Assembly: GCF_014647795.1 (NCBI RefSeq)
Contig: NZ_BMPW01000015.1
Span: 62,001-126,000 of the forward strand
DNA length: 64,000 nt
Origin: Actinoplanes campanulatus
Lineage (GTDB): Bacteria > Actinomycetota > Actinomycetes > Mycobacteriales > Micromonosporaceae
Direction of reading: 5' to 3'
Positions 52,628 to 62,152 of the stretch are shown piece after piece. Numbering within the stretch: position 1 is the stretch's first letter; each line of letters begins with the position of its first letter. Position numbers and translations under genes: made by a program. The notes under the pieces are model-generated. The model was given only the letters and a program-made list of their open reading frames with translations. It did no database searches and was not told the origin of the DNA.

Positions 52628-53827
52628 GTGCACGCACTGATCTCCGGCGCCAGCGTCGCCGGGCCCGTTCTCGCCTACTGGCTGCGCCGGCACGGATGGC
52701 GGGTCACCGTCGTCGAGAGGGCCGCCGACGCGCGGGCCGGGGACGGTGGGCACGCGGTCGACCTGTTCGGGCCGGCCGTCGACGTGATCGAGCGGATGGG
52801 GCTGCTCGACCGGGTGCGCGAGGCGCGTACCCGCAACGACACGATCACCCTGTTCCGGGACGGGCGCGCGCCGATCACCCTGGCCACCGCCGACCTGGCC
52901 GCCGGGGTCCCCGGACGGCACATCGAGATCATGCGCGGCGTCCTCGCCGGGCTGCTGCACGAGGTCACCCGCGACGACGTCGACTACCGGTTCGGGACGG
53001 TGATCGAGCGGCTGGACGGCGCCACGGCGGTGCTGTCCGATGGGGACATCGTCGACGCCGACCTGGTGGTGGGCGCCGACGGGCTGCACTCCGGGGTGCG
53101 GGCGCTGGCCTTCGGGCCGGAGGAGCGGTACCGCCGGTTCCTCGGCGCCCACCTGGCCGTCTACACGCTGCCCGACGTGCTCGGGACCGGGCCGACGGTG
53201 GCGGCGTTCACCGCGCCGGGGCTGGCCGCCACCGTCTACCCGACGCTCGTGCCGGGGCTGTCCCGGGCGCTGTTCCTCGTGCGTACCGCGGAGATCCCGC
53301 ACGACCGGCACGACCGGGACGCACAGAAGGAGATCCTTCGGGATCTCATCAGGGACCGGCTCGGACCTCGGGTGGCCGCGGTGCTGGAGCATCTCGGCCC
53401 GGCCGGGGACTTCTACTTCGACGACATCTCGCAGATCCGGATGGACTCCTGGTCGCGCGGCCCGGTCACGCTCGTCGGCGACGCGGGGTACGGCCCCGGC
53501 CCGGCCGTGGGTGGCGGCACCAGCCTGGCTGCGGCCGCGGCCTACGTGCTCGCCGCCGAACTGGCCACCGGCCCGGTCGACGGCGCGCTGCGGCGTTACG
53601 AGGCGGCGCTGGCCGGCCCGGTGCGGCACAGCCGGCGGATCGGCCCGTCCGTCCTCGGCGCGATCGTGCCCCGCAACCGGGCGCAGGTGTGGCTGACCGC
53701 GCAGGCCACCCGTCTGCTGCCCCGGCTGCCGGGGCCGGCGCGGCGGTGGCTCACCTCGTTCGGCGGCGGGCCGGCGGCGATGCTCGACGGGCTCGTCCTG
53801 CCTCCGATGGGCGCCACCCGTTCGTAG
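52628..53827 (+). CDS. FAD-dependent monooxygenase (PHBH fold, TetX-like)
   Basis: Protein of 399 aa from GTG 52628. ALISGASVAGPVLAYWLRRHGW is the FAD-binding Rossmann motif (GxSxxG variant). VGADGLHSGVR is the DG motif, and LVGDAGYGPGPAVGGGTSLA the GD motif. It would hydroxylate a small aromatic or polyketide-like compound with NAD(P)H and O2, possibly as a detoxification step. The divergent TetR gene is its likely controller. Confidence 0.9.
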   Translation: MHALISGASVAGPVLAYWLRRHGWRVTVVERAADARAGDGGHAVDLFGPAVDVIERMGLLDRVREARTRNDTITLFRDGRAPITLATADLAAGVPGRHIEIMRGVLAGLLHEVTRDDVDYRFGTVIERLDGATAVLSDGDIVDADLVVGADGLHSGVRALAFGPEERYRRFLGAHLAVYTLPDVLGTGPTVAAFTAPGLAATVYPTLVPGLSRALFLVRTAEIPHDRHDRDAQKEILRDLIRDRLGPRVAAVLEHLGPAGDFYFDDISQIRMDSWSRGPVTLVGDAGYGPGPAVGGGTSLAAAAAYVLAAELATGPVDGALRRYEAALAGPVRHSRRIGPSVLGAIVPRNRAQVWLTAQATRLLPRLPGPARRWLTSFGGGPAAMLDGLVLPPMGATRS

Positions 53828-53960
53828 GACCAGCCCTTCATCGCCACGCTCCGGAGCGGGAGAAACGCACAGCGTCGCTCGTTAGGGGTGTTGACCCCAT
53901 GTGCACGTCCGTCAATTCTGTGCGGCGGCACGGCAGGTCTACACGGGAGCGGGGCGAGGC

Positions 53961-56213
53961 ATGAGCCGGGGCGGGCACACGATCCGCGGTCGCATCGTCC
54001 GGATGCTGGCCTTTCCGGTCGCGGCGATGCTGCTGCTGCTCGGCGTCGTGGTGGTGGAGGAGTTCGGCACCTACCGGCTGGCGGCGCGTACCGACCGGGC
54101 GATCACCCTGGATCTGGCCGTCCAGGCGATCTCCCAGGAGGTGCAGAACGAGCGCGGCGTGACGCTCGGGCTGCTCGCCGGCAACGAGGGCTTCCGTGCC
54201 GAGATCGTGGCGGCACGGCAACGGGTCGACGCGCAGATCGGCTCGGTCCGGCAGCTGATCGCCGACGACGGCGACCTGGACGGCCAGGTGACCGAGGCGC
54301 TCGACCAGGCGACCGCGCTGACCGGGATCCGCGAGGAGGTGGACGGCGGCGGCGCCGAGCGGGGCGAGGTCTTCGAGGAGTACAACGAGGTCCTCGACGA
54401 GCTGCGCGAGGTCTACTTCGCGCTGGACAACGCCTCGGACGCCACCATGCGGCTCGGCTCCGAGTCGCTGGCCATGCTCAACCTGGCCAAGGAGGCGAGC
54501 GCACAGCAGCGGGCCTACCTCAACGGGGTGTTCTCGGCCGGCGGGTTCGAGGAGGGCGAGTACCTCCGGTACGTGCGTCTGCGCGCCGACCTGGACGCCG
54601 CCCTCGCCGAGTTCGAGGAGTACGCCACCCCGGAGGCGCTCGCCGCCAAGGACCGGCTGTTCAGCACGGCGCAGGCCCAGCGGGCGGCCCAACTGGAGGC
54701 GCGGGCGCTGCGCTCCGGCGACGGGCAGATCCTGCGGGTCGACGCGCAGGGCTACTGGGCCGCCATGTCCACCGTCCTCGACGACATGTCGAAGCTGGCG
54801 CAGACCATCGGCGACTCGCTGCGGGCCCGCGCCGCCGTGCTCCTCGACGAGGCCAACCTGCGGTTGGCCGGGCTCGCCGCGGTGGTCCTGGTCTGCGTCG
54901 GGATCGCCGTCTATCTGGGTACGATCGCCGCGCAGTCGATCTCCAGCCCGCTCGCCGAACTCGCCGACGAGGCGAACCGGCTGGCCGGCGAGCGGCTGCC
55001 GGAGGCGGTGCGCCGGACCGCGGCCGGGGAGGCGACCGGGCCACCCGGTCCGGTGCGGGTCGCCGACCGGGCCAGCGCCGAGATGCGCCGGGTCGCGGAC
55101 GCGTTCGACCGGGTGCAGGCGACGACGTACGCGCTCGCCACCGAGCAGGCCGAACTGCGCCGGGCCTCCGCCGACTCGCTGGCCAACCTGGGCCGCCGCA
55201 ACCAGAACCTGCTGCGCCGCCAGCTCGGCTTCATCACCAAGCTGGAACGGGAGGAGGCCAGCCCGACCGGTCTGGCCAACCTGTTCGAGCTGGACCACCT
55301 GGCCACCCGCATGCGCCGCAACGCCGAGAGCCTGCTCGTGCTGGTCGGCGCGGCCAGCCCCCGGCAGTGGTCGCGGCCGCTGCCGCTGACCGACGTGATC
55401 CGGGCCGCGGTGTCCGAGGTGGAGGAGTACCGGCGGGTGTCGCTGCGCCGGCTGGACGAGGCGCTGGTGGCCGGGTCGGTGGCCAGCGGCCTGGCGCACA
55501 TGCTCGCCGAGCTGATCGAGAACGGCCTGTCGTTCTCGCCGCCGGACCTGGACGTGGAGATCCACGGCCGGCTGGTCGACGACGGCTACCTGATCGCCAT
55601 CTGCGACCAGGGCGTCGGGATGAGCGTGGACGAGCTGGAGCGGGCCAACCGGCGGCTGCGCGGTGAGGGCGACTTCCTCACGGCGCCGGCCCGGTTCCTC
55701 GGCCATTACGTGGTCGGCCGGCTGGCCGCCGAGATGGGCATCGAGGTCCAGCTGGCCCGGTCGGCGGTGACCGGTGTGACGGCCCGGGTGTCGCTGCCGG
55801 TGAGCCTGCTGGGCGGCGCCGCGGCCATCGATGAGCCGGCGCCGGTCAGTCCGGCCGCGGCGGCCCTGCCCGCACCCTCCGCCGTGACCGCCGCTCCGGA
55901 ACCGCCCGTCGACTGGCCCTCCCTGCAACCGCCGGAGCCGGGGCCGCTCGCCGTGGAGGTCGACTACGTGGTCCTGGACCAGCGGCCGATGGTGCCCGCG
56001 CCCCGCCGGCCCGCCGAGAGCGGGCACACCGTCAACGGCCTGCGACGCCGTACGCCGAGGGCGCAGCGACCCCGGACCGAGCCGGCGCCGGCACTGCGAC
56101 CGGAACCGTCCGCTGCGATCCCGGACTCACCGGAGGCGGTTCGGAGCCGCCTGACCGCCCTGCGCGCGGGCATCCAGCGCGGTGCCGGCCGGGACCGGCA
56201 CCGGAATCAGTGA
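53961..56213 (+). CDS. cvnA: Conservon sensor kinase-like protein CvnA
   Basis: Protein of 750 aa. ATG 53961 was chosen after GGGCGAGG; an earlier in-frame GTG would add 20 residues. It has TM1 (about 16-36), a nitrate/nitrite-sensor-like NIT domain (about 60-290), TM2 (about 294-316), HAMP and a HATPase domain with AELIENGLSFSPPDLDVEI and ICDQGVGMS. The dimerisation region around NLGRRNQNLLRRQL has no obvious phosphoacceptor His, as in other CvnA proteins. A 170-residue Pro/Ala/Arg-rich tail follows. It heads a cvnABCD operon, the actinobacterial analogue of a G-protein-coupled module that affects development and secondary metabolism. Confidence 0.92.
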   Translation: MSRGGHTIRGRIVRMLAFPVAAMLLLLGVVVVEEFGTYRLAARTDRAITLDLAVQAISQEVQNERGVTLGLLAGNEGFRAEIVAARQRVDAQIGSVRQLIADDGDLDGQVTEALDQATALTGIREEVDGGGAERGEVFEEYNEVLDELREVYFALDNASDATMRLGSESLAMLNLAKEASAQQRAYLNGVFSAGGFEEGEYLRYVRLRADLDAALAEFEEYATPEALAAKDRLFSTAQAQRAAQLEARALRSGDGQILRVDAQGYWAAMSTVLDDMSKLAQTIGDSLRARAAVLLDEANLRLAGLAAVVLVCVGIAVYLGTIAAQSISSPLAELADEANRLAGERLPEAVRRTAAGEATGPPGPVRVADRASAEMRRVADAFDRVQATTYALATEQAELRRASADSLANLGRRNQNLLRRQLGFITKLEREEASPTGLANLFELDHLATRMRRNAESLLVLVGAASPRQWSRPLPLTDVIRAAVSEVEEYRRVSLRRLDEALVAGSVASGLAHMLAELIENGLSFSPPDLDVEIHGRLVDDGYLIAICDQGVGMSVDELERANRRLRGEGDFLTAPARFLGHYVVGRLAAEMGIEVQLARSAVTGVTARVSLPVSLLGGAAAIDEPAPVSPAAAALPAPSAVTAAPEPPVDWPSLQPPEPGPLAVEVDYVVLDQRPMVPAPRRPAESGHTVNGLRRRTPRAQRPRTEPAPALRPEPSAAIPDSPEAVRSRLTALRAGIQRGAGRDRHRNQ

Positions 56214-56225
56214 GGAGCTTTGTTG

Positions 56226-56651
56226 ATGAGCGTCGAGGCGACGGCCGACCGGCACCAGTGCAACTGGCTGCTCGGCAACTTCGTCCATCAGACCGACGGG
56301 GTACGCGACGCGGTGGCCGTGTCCTCGGACGGTCTGCTGATCGCCAGCTCGGAGGGGCTGAGCCGGGCCGAGGCCGACCAGTTGGGCGCCATCGTGTCCA
56401 GCATGGCTAGCCTGGCCCGCAGCGCCTCCCGCCGGTACGACTTCGAGGGACTGAAACTGATCATGATCGAGATGCACCGGGGCTTCCTGGTGATCTCGGT
56501 GATCCCGGGCGGCAGCTGCCTGGGCGTGGTGGCCGGCGGGGACAGCGACCTGGGCCTGGTCGGGTACGAGATCTCCCTGCTCGCGGACCGGTTCGGCGAC
56601 CTGCTGACCCCGGCCCTGATCGCCGAATCGCGGCAGCACCTCCCGCGATGA
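56226..56651 (+). CDS. cvnB: Roadblock/LC7 protein CvnB
   Basis: Protein of 141 aa with GAGGAG upstream of ATG 56226. NWLLGNFVHQTDGVRDAVAVSSDGLLIASSEGL is the family opening, and VSSMASLARSASRRY and CLGVVAGGDSDLGLVGYEI follow. Roadblock/LC7 proteins act as regulators of small GTPases, here CvnD. It starts 12 nt after cvnA and its stop overlaps the cvnC start (ATGA). Confidence 0.95.
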   Translation: MSVEATADRHQCNWLLGNFVHQTDGVRDAVAVSSDGLLIASSEGLSRAEADQLGAIVSSMASLARSASRRYDFEGLKLIMIEMHRGFLVISVIPGGSCLGVVAGGDSDLGLVGYEISLLADRFGDLLTPALIAESRQHLPR

Positions 56652-56977
56652 GCGAGGACCCGGTTGTCAGGCCGTTCATGCTCACCAATGGGCGCACCCA
56701 GCCGCTGCGCGACGGGCTGCGGATCGAGACCCAGCTGTACGCCGAGCCGGCCGCCCTGTCCGCGCCGCTGCGGTTCGAGGCCCGCCGGATCGTCGAACTG
56801 TGCCAGCGGCCGCGGTCGATCGCCGACCTGTCGTCCGCGCTCGGCGCCCCGCTGGGCGTGGTGCGGGTGATCGTCGCCGACCTGCTCACCCAGGGCCTGG
56901 TCCGGGCCGGCGAGATGCCCGGCGAGCTGACCACCGCGTTGATCGAGAGGATCAGGGATCGTGTTCGGGCGCTCTAA
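56648..56977 (+). CDS. cvnC: DUF742 protein CvnC
   Basis: Protein of 109 aa. RPFMLTNGRTQP, LRFEARRIVELCQRPRSIAD and VRVIVADLLTQGLV are the markers of DUF742, a winged-helix-like protein found only in conservons. It overlaps cvnB by 4 nt and cvnD by 17 nt, so the four products are probably made in fixed ratio. Confidence 0.95.
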   Translation: MSEDPVVRPFMLTNGRTQPLRDGLRIETQLYAEPAALSAPLRFEARRIVELCQRPRSIADLSSALGAPLGVVRVIVADLLTQGLVRAGEMPGELTTALIERIRDRVRAL

Positions 56978-57551
56978 CCCGATGGCGCCGTCGTCACCGA
57001 TGGCCGTCAAGATCGTCATCAGTGGCGGGTTCGGGGTCGGCAAGACGACCTTCGTCAGCGCCATCTCGGAGATCGAGCCGCTGGTCACCGAGGCGGAGAT
57101 GACCGAGAGGTCGATCGGGGTGGACGACACCTCGGCGGTCGCCGCCAAGACCACCACCACCGTGGCGCTGGACTTCGGCCGGATCACCCTGGACGACGCG
57201 CTGCTGCTCTACCTGTTCGGCACGCCGGGGCAGGACCGGTTCGCGTTCCTCTGGGACGACCTGGTGACCGGGGCGCTCGGCGCCATCGTGCTGGTCGACA
57301 CCCGCCGGATCGAGGACTGCTTCCCGGCGATCGACTACTTCGAGGAGCACGACATCCCGTTCATCATCGGGGTCAACGCGTTCGACGGGGCGCGCCGTTT
57401 CGAGCTGCCCGAGGTCCGCGACGCGCTCGGCATCGCGGAGACCATGCCGCTGCTGGAGTGCGACGCCCGTCAGCGGGAGTCGGTGAAGGCGGTGCTCGTC
57501 GCGCTCACCGAACGGGTGCTGGCCCGCCGTCTGGACCGGCTGGCGGGCTGA
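56961..57551 (+). CDS. cvnD: Conservon GTPase CvnD
   Basis: Protein of 196 aa from GTG 56961. P-loop GGFGVGKTTFV, switch region SIGVDDTS with the TTTTVALDFGRI strand, G3 GTPGQDRF, and GVNAFDG in place of NKxD. It is an Era/Ras-like small GTPase of the conservon type. The last 47 nt overlap the 3' end of the convergent acyltransferase gene. Confidence 0.95.
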   Translation: MFGRSNPMAPSSPMAVKIVISGGFGVGKTTFVSAISEIEPLVTEAEMTERSIGVDDTSAVAAKTTTTVALDFGRITLDDALLLYLFGTPGQDRFAFLWDDLVTGALGAIVLVDTRRIEDCFPAIDYFEEHDIPFIIGVNAFDGARRFELPEVRDALGIAETMPLLECDARQRESVKAVLVALTERVLARRLDRLAG

Positions 57552-58122
57552 GGGCACCGTCGCGCTCGATGTACTCGGCACCGGTCTCCGGGCACAGCCA
57601 GACGCCGTCGCCCTTGGCGGTCAGCGGGTGCCCGGCCCGGCCCACCCAGCCGACCCGGCGCGCCGGCACGCCGACGACCAGGGCGAAGTCGGGGACGTCC
57701 GTGGTGACCACCGCGCCGGCCGCGACCAGCGCCCACCGGCCGACGGTGACCGGGGCGACGCAGACCGCCCGCGCGCCGATCGAGGCGCCCGCACCGATCG
57801 TCACGCCGACGGCGGTCCAGTCGTCGCCGGTCTTGAGCCGGCCGTCGGGGGTGACGGCACGCGGGTACTCGTCGTTGGTGAGCACCGCGGCCGGGCCGAT
57901 GAACACGCCGTCGCCGAGCCGGGCCGGTTCGTAGACCAGGGCGTGGTTCTGGAGCTTGCAGTTGTCGCCGAGGACCACGCCGGGACCCACGTACGCCCCC
58001 CGGCCGATGTTGCAGTCCCGCCCGATCGTGGCGCCCTCACGGATCTGCGCGAGATGCCAGACCCTGGTGCCGGCGCCGATCACGGCCCGCTCGTCCACAT
58101 CGGCTGTCGGTGCGACGGTCAT
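57505..58122 (-). CDS. Hexapeptide N-acetyltransferase (WbpD/WlbB-like)
   Basis: Protein of 205 aa. The left-handed beta-helix contains repeated hexapeptides (IGAGTRVWHLAQIREGATIG, CNIGRGAYVGPGVVLG, NCKLQNHALVYEPARLGDGVFIG, VTIGAGASIGARAVCVA), as in acetyltransferases that acetylate UDP-amino sugars (WbpD, WlbB). The C-terminal WLCPETGAEY contains a Cys. It is the only minus-strand gene of the sugar cluster. Its 3' end overlaps cvnD by 47 nt. Confidence 0.88.
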   Translation of the reverse strand: MTVAPTADVDERAVIGAGTRVWHLAQIREGATIGRDCNIGRGAYVGPGVVLGDNCKLQNHALVYEPARLGDGVFIGPAAVLTNDEYPRAVTPDGRLKTGDDWTAVGVTIGAGASIGARAVCVAPVTVGRWALVAAGAVVTTDVPDFALVVGVPARRVGWVGRAGHPLTAKGDGVWLCPETGAEYIERDGALSPPAGPDGGPAPVR

Positions 58123-58354
58123 CGTGAGCCTTCCTCGTCATCGATCCGGCACAGGGTAGAGGCAGGCGCCCGACGACGTTGTCAGCCAGCCGACATAGGA
58201 GTCCAAAATGGCCATTGAGGGGTCCCCCGATCGGCCGAAGGGTTCGCCTTGACCCCGGCTCCGCCGTAAATCCGTCAGTGATCTGGCGTCCGGCCACAAG
58301 GGATCGATAGCTTTCCCGACGGACCGCGTCCGCCACTTCGACGAACGGATTCCT

Positions 58355-59422
58355 GTGACCTCTCACGCGCCCGACGAGCCCATCGGCGTGGCCGTCATCG
58401 GGGCCGGCTACTGGGGCCCCAACCTCGTCCGCAACTTCCAGGGCAGCCCCGCCTTCCATCTGCGGTGGCTCTGCGACCTCGACGTCGATCGGGCCCGGAA
58501 GGTGCTCGGTGGCTACTCCACCGTCGGAGTCTCCGCCGACCTCGACGAGGTTCTCGCCGACCCGGGCGTGCACGCCGTCGCCATCGCCACCCCGGCCGGC
58601 AGCCACCTGCCCGTCGCCCTGGCCGCGCTGCGCGCCGGCAAGCACGTGCTGGTGGAGAAGCCGCTCGCGGCCACCTTCGAGGAGGGCCGGCAACTGGTCG
58701 ACGAGGCCGACCGGCGCGGGCTCACCCTGATGTGCGACCACACCTACTGCTACACCCCGGCCGTGCTGCGCATCCGCGACCTGCTGGCCGCCGGCGAGCT
58801 GGGCGAGCTGCACTTCCTCGACTCGGTGCGGATCAACCTGGGCCTGGTGCAGCGCGACATCGACGTGGTGTGGGACCTGGCGCCGCACGACCTGTCGATT
58901 CTCGACTTCGTGCTGCCGCCCGCGGTCCGGCCGATCGCGGTGGCGGCGCACGGCGCGGACGGGATCGGCGCCGGGCGGGCCTGCGTGGCGTACCTGACGT
59001 TGCAGCTCAGCAACGGGGCGATCGCGCACATCCACGTCAACTGGCTGTCCCCGGTGAAGGTGCGCACCGCGATCTTCGGCGGGTCGAAGCGGACCCTCGT
59101 GTGGGACGACCTGAACCCCAGCCAGCGGCTGTCGATCTACGACCGCGGGGTGGACGTGGCGTCCCCCGAGGAGCTCGGTGACGAGCAGCGGCGGGACATC
59201 CTCGTGTCGTACCGGTCCGGCGACATGGTCGCGCCCGCGCTCACCGAGCGGGAGGCGCTGCGCACCATGGTCGAGGAGTACGCGCGGGCCATCACCACCG
59301 GCACACCCGCACTGACCGACGGCCGGTCCGGGCTGCGGGTGCTGGAGCTCCTCCAGGCGGCCTCACGCAGCCTGGCCGAGGGCGGGACCATGATCAAGCT
59401 GAGCGAAGGGCACACGGCGTGA
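58355..59422 (+). CDS. Gfo/Idh/MocA-type sugar dehydrogenase (WbpB-like)
   Basis: Protein of 355 aa from GTG 58355. GVAVIGAGYWGPNLVRNF is the NAD-binding motif, and GKHVLVEKPLAATFEEG carries the catalytic EKP. DLAPHDLSILDFVL with its His resembles the C-terminal domain of WbpB/WlbA enzymes that oxidise the 3-OH of UDP-GlcNAc-uronate. It starts the main plus-strand run of the sugar cluster and its stop overlaps the next start (GTGA). Confidence 0.85.
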   Translation: MTSHAPDEPIGVAVIGAGYWGPNLVRNFQGSPAFHLRWLCDLDVDRARKVLGGYSTVGVSADLDEVLADPGVHAVAIATPAGSHLPVALAALRAGKHVLVEKPLAATFEEGRQLVDEADRRGLTLMCDHTYCYTPAVLRIRDLLAAGELGELHFLDSVRINLGLVQRDIDVVWDLAPHDLSILDFVLPPAVRPIAVAAHGADGIGAGRACVAYLTLQLSNGAIAHIHVNWLSPVKVRTAIFGGSKRTLVWDDLNPSQRLSIYDRGVDVASPEELGDEQRRDILVSYRSGDMVAPALTEREALRTMVEEYARAITTGTPALTDGRSGLRVLELLQAASRSLAEGGTMIKLSEGHTA

Positions 59423-60384
59423 CTGGGGTACCGATCGAGGGCGCGCGCGCTCTCGTGACCGGCGGGGCGGGCACCATCGGCTCGCACGTCGTCGACGAGC
59501 TGGTTCGCGGGGGCGCCTCGGAGATCGTCGTTCTCGACAATCTCGTACGCGGCCGGCGCGACAACCTCGCGTGGGCGCTGGGATCCGGCAATGTCCGGCT
59601 CGTCGACGGCGACATCCGGGACAACTCGCTGGTCCGGTCGCTCACCGAGGGCCAGGACCTGGTGTTCCACCTGGCCGCGATCCGGATCACCCAGTGCGCC
59701 GAGGAGCCCCGGCTCGCCAACGAGGTGCTGGTCGACGGCACCTTCAACGTGATCGAGGCGGCCGCCGACGCGGGTGTCAAGAAGGTGATCGCGTCGTCGT
59801 CGGCGTCGGTCTACGGGCTCGCCGAGGAGTTCCCGACCACCGAGCGGCACCACCCGTACAACAACGACACGTTCTACGGGGCGGCGAAGGCGTTCAACGA
59901 GGCGGCGCTGCGCAGCTTCAAGGCCATGAGGGACCTGGACTACGTGGCCCTGCGCTACTTCAACGTGTACGGGCCACGGATGGACATCCACGGTCTCTAC
60001 ACCGAGGTGCTGATCCGCTGGATGGAGCGGATCGAGGCCGGCACTCCCCCGCTGATCCTCGGCGACGGGCTGGCCACCATGGACTTCGTCCACGTCGCCG
60101 ACATCGCCCGCGCCAACATCCTGGCCGCACGGGCGGACGTCACCGACGAGGTGTTCAACATCGCCAGCCACGAGGAGACCAGCCTCAGGGAGCTGGCCGC
60201 CGCGCTCAGCGCCGTGATGAAGTCGGACCTGGCGCCGGAGCACGGGCCGGCCCGCGCGGTCAACGGCGTCACCCGCCGCCTGGCCGACATCTCCCTCGCC
60301 GAGCAGCGGCTGGGCTGGAAGCCGCAGCTCACCCTCACCGAGGGCCTCCAGGGCCTGGTCGACTGGTGGCGGTCGTCCCAGTGA
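59419..60384 (+). CDS. NDP-sugar epimerase/dehydratase (extended SDR)
   Basis: Protein of 321 aa from GTG 59419. TGGAGTIGSHVVDEL is the GxxGxxG motif, FYGAAK the YxxxK pair, and SSSASVYG the catalytic Ser. It is closest in layout to UDP-glucose/UDP-GlcNAc 4-epimerases. It may alter the C4 configuration of the cluster's nucleotide sugar; the substrate cannot be read from the sequence. Confidence 0.85.
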   Translation: MTGVPIEGARALVTGGAGTIGSHVVDELVRGGASEIVVLDNLVRGRRDNLAWALGSGNVRLVDGDIRDNSLVRSLTEGQDLVFHLAAIRITQCAEEPRLANEVLVDGTFNVIEAAADAGVKKVIASSSASVYGLAEEFPTTERHHPYNNDTFYGAAKAFNEAALRSFKAMRDLDYVALRYFNVYGPRMDIHGLYTEVLIRWMERIEAGTPPLILGDGLATMDFVHVADIARANILAARADVTDEVFNIASHEETSLRELAAALSAVMKSDLAPEHGPARAVNGVTRRLADISLAEQRLGWKPQLTLTEGLQGLVDWWRSSQ

Positions 60385-61508
60385 TCCCGGTGATGATCCC
60401 CGACCTCGGGGAGGAGGAGGCGCAGGCCGCCGCCGAGGCGGTCCGCTCCGGCTGGGTCGCGCAGGGGCCGCGGGTCGCCCGGTTCGAGCAGGAGTTCGCG
60501 GCCGCGGTCGGCGCCGGGCACGGTGTGGCGGTGTCGTCCTGCACCACCGGCCTGCATCTCGCGCTGGTGCTGCTCGACGTCGGGCCCGGCGACGAGGTGA
60601 TCGTGCCGTCGCTGTCGTTCATCGCGACCGCCAACGCGGTCCGCTACGTGGGCGCCACCCCGGTCTTCGCCGACGTCGAGCTGGCCACCGGGAACGTCAC
60701 GGTGGAGACGGTCGACGCGGTGCGCACGCCGCGGACCCGGGCGGTCATCGCGGTGCATCAGGGCGGCGTGCCGTTCGACACCGTCGCGCTGCGCAAGGCC
60801 GCCGACGACTGGGGCATCGGCCTGGTCGAGGACGCCGCGTGCGCGGCCGGATCCACCGCCTACGGCGCCCCGGCCGGCACCGGCGCGAGGGTGGCGGCCT
60901 GGTCGTTCCACCCACGCAAACTGATCACCACGGGCGAGGGTGGCATGGTCACCGTCGACTCCCCGGAGGCCGCGGCCCGGCTGAAGCGGCTGCGTGAGCA
61001 CGGCATGAACGTGTCCGCGGCCGATCGGCACGCGTCGAAGCAGCCGGTGCTGGAGGCCTATCTGGAGACGGCCTTCAACTACCGGATGACGGACATCCAG
61101 GCCGCGGTCGGGCTGGTGCAGCTCGGCAAGCTGGCGGGGCTGGTCGCACAACGACGGGAGCTTGCCGCCCGCTATCAGCGGCTTCTATCGGATGTCAACG
61201 GACTCATCCCCGTTACTGATCCGGCCTATGGACAGACGAACTACCAGTCGTTCTGGGTGCTGCTCACTCCGGCCTACCGAAGAGCACGGGACGAGGTTCT
61301 CTCCGAGCTCGCGGCCAAGGGGGTGTCGGCCCGCCGGGGCATCATGGCGGCGCACCTGGAGCCGGCCTACGCGGACGTGACACCTTGCCCGCTGCCGGTG
61401 ACCGAGCGGATCACCCGGGAGTCGCTGATCCTTCCGCTGCACCACCGGCTGACCGAAGCTGACCAGGACCACATCGTCGGGGTGCTGCGCGAGCTGGCCA
61501 CCCGGTGA
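60381..61508 (+). CDS. DegT/DnrJ/EryC1 aminotransferase (first copy)
   Basis: Protein of 375 aa from GTG 60381, overlapping the previous stop (GTGA). SSCTTGLHLALVLLDVGPGDEV binds PLP phosphate, LVEDAACAAGS has the Asp contacting the ring N, and SFHPRKLITTGEGG supplies the Schiff-base Lys. It transfers an amino group (normally from glutamate) to a keto-sugar nucleotide. The sequence YLETAFNYRMTDIQAAVGL is also conserved in the family. Confidence 0.92.
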   Translation: MIPVMIPDLGEEEAQAAAEAVRSGWVAQGPRVARFEQEFAAAVGAGHGVAVSSCTTGLHLALVLLDVGPGDEVIVPSLSFIATANAVRYVGATPVFADVELATGNVTVETVDAVRTPRTRAVIAVHQGGVPFDTVALRKAADDWGIGLVEDAACAAGSTAYGAPAGTGARVAAWSFHPRKLITTGEGGMVTVDSPEAAARLKRLREHGMNVSAADRHASKQPVLEAYLETAFNYRMTDIQAAVGLVQLGKLAGLVAQRRELAARYQRLLSDVNGLIPVTDPAYGQTNYQSFWVLLTPAYRRARDEVLSELAAKGVSARRGIMAAHLEPAYADVTPCPLPVTERITRESLILPLHHRLTEADQDHIVGVLRELATR

Positions 61509-62152
61509 AGGACCTGGTCATCGTCGGAGCCGGTGGCTTCGCCCGGGAGACGGCCGCGGCCGCCACCGGCTGGCGGGTCCTCGGCTTCGTCGACGACGAT
61601 CCGGCGCTGCACGGGACCCAGCGCTCCGGGTTGCCGATCCTCGGGCCGGTCGACAGCGTGCTCGGGATGGACGCCGCCGTGGTGGTGTGCGTGGGCAATC
61701 CACGTGCCTACACCGCCCGGCGGCGCATCGTCGAGCGCCTCGCCCTGCCCCCGCGGCGGTACGCGACCGTCGTACACCCCTCGGTGTCGATCGGCGCCGG
61801 CAGCACCGTCGGCGAAGGCACCGTGCTGCTGGCCGGCGCCGTGCTGACCGCCGACGTCACCGTGGGCGCCCACGTGGCGGTCATGCCGCAGGCCGTGCTC
61901 ACCCATGACGACCTGGTGGCCCCGTACGTGACGATCGCGTCCGGGGTGCGGCTGGGCGGCGGGGTGATCCTGTCCGAGGGCGCCTACGTCGGCGCCGGCG
62001 CGCTGCTGCGCGAGGGCGTGACCGTCGGCGCCTGGTCCCTGGTCGGGATGGGCTCGGTCGTGCTCCGCGACGTGCCCCCGGCCGAGGTCTGGGCCGGCAG
62101 CCCGGCCCGTTTCCTCCGCAAGTCCTCCGCCCCGGAAAGGCAAAGATCATGA
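61505..62152 (+). CDS. PglD/NeuD-type sugar O- or N-acyltransferase
   Basis: Protein of 215 aa from GTG 61505 (GTGA overlap). The N-terminus LVIVGAGGFARETAAAA is the nucleotide-sugar-binding Rossmann-like part of PglD. Hexapeptide repeats begin at about residue 90 (VSIGAGSTVGEGTVLLAGA, MPQAVLTHDDLVAPYVTIA), and the His of LTHDD is the expected base. It would acetylate the amine put on by one of the two aminotransferases. Confidence 0.88.
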   Translation: MKDLVIVGAGGFARETAAAATGWRVLGFVDDDPALHGTQRSGLPILGPVDSVLGMDAAVVVCVGNPRAYTARRRIVERLALPPRRYATVVHPSVSIGAGSTVGEGTVLLAGAVLTADVTVGAHVAVMPQAVLTHDDLVAPYVTIASGVRLGGGVILSEGAYVGAGALLREGVTVGAWSLVGMGSVVLRDVPPAEVWAGSPARFLRKSSAPERQRS

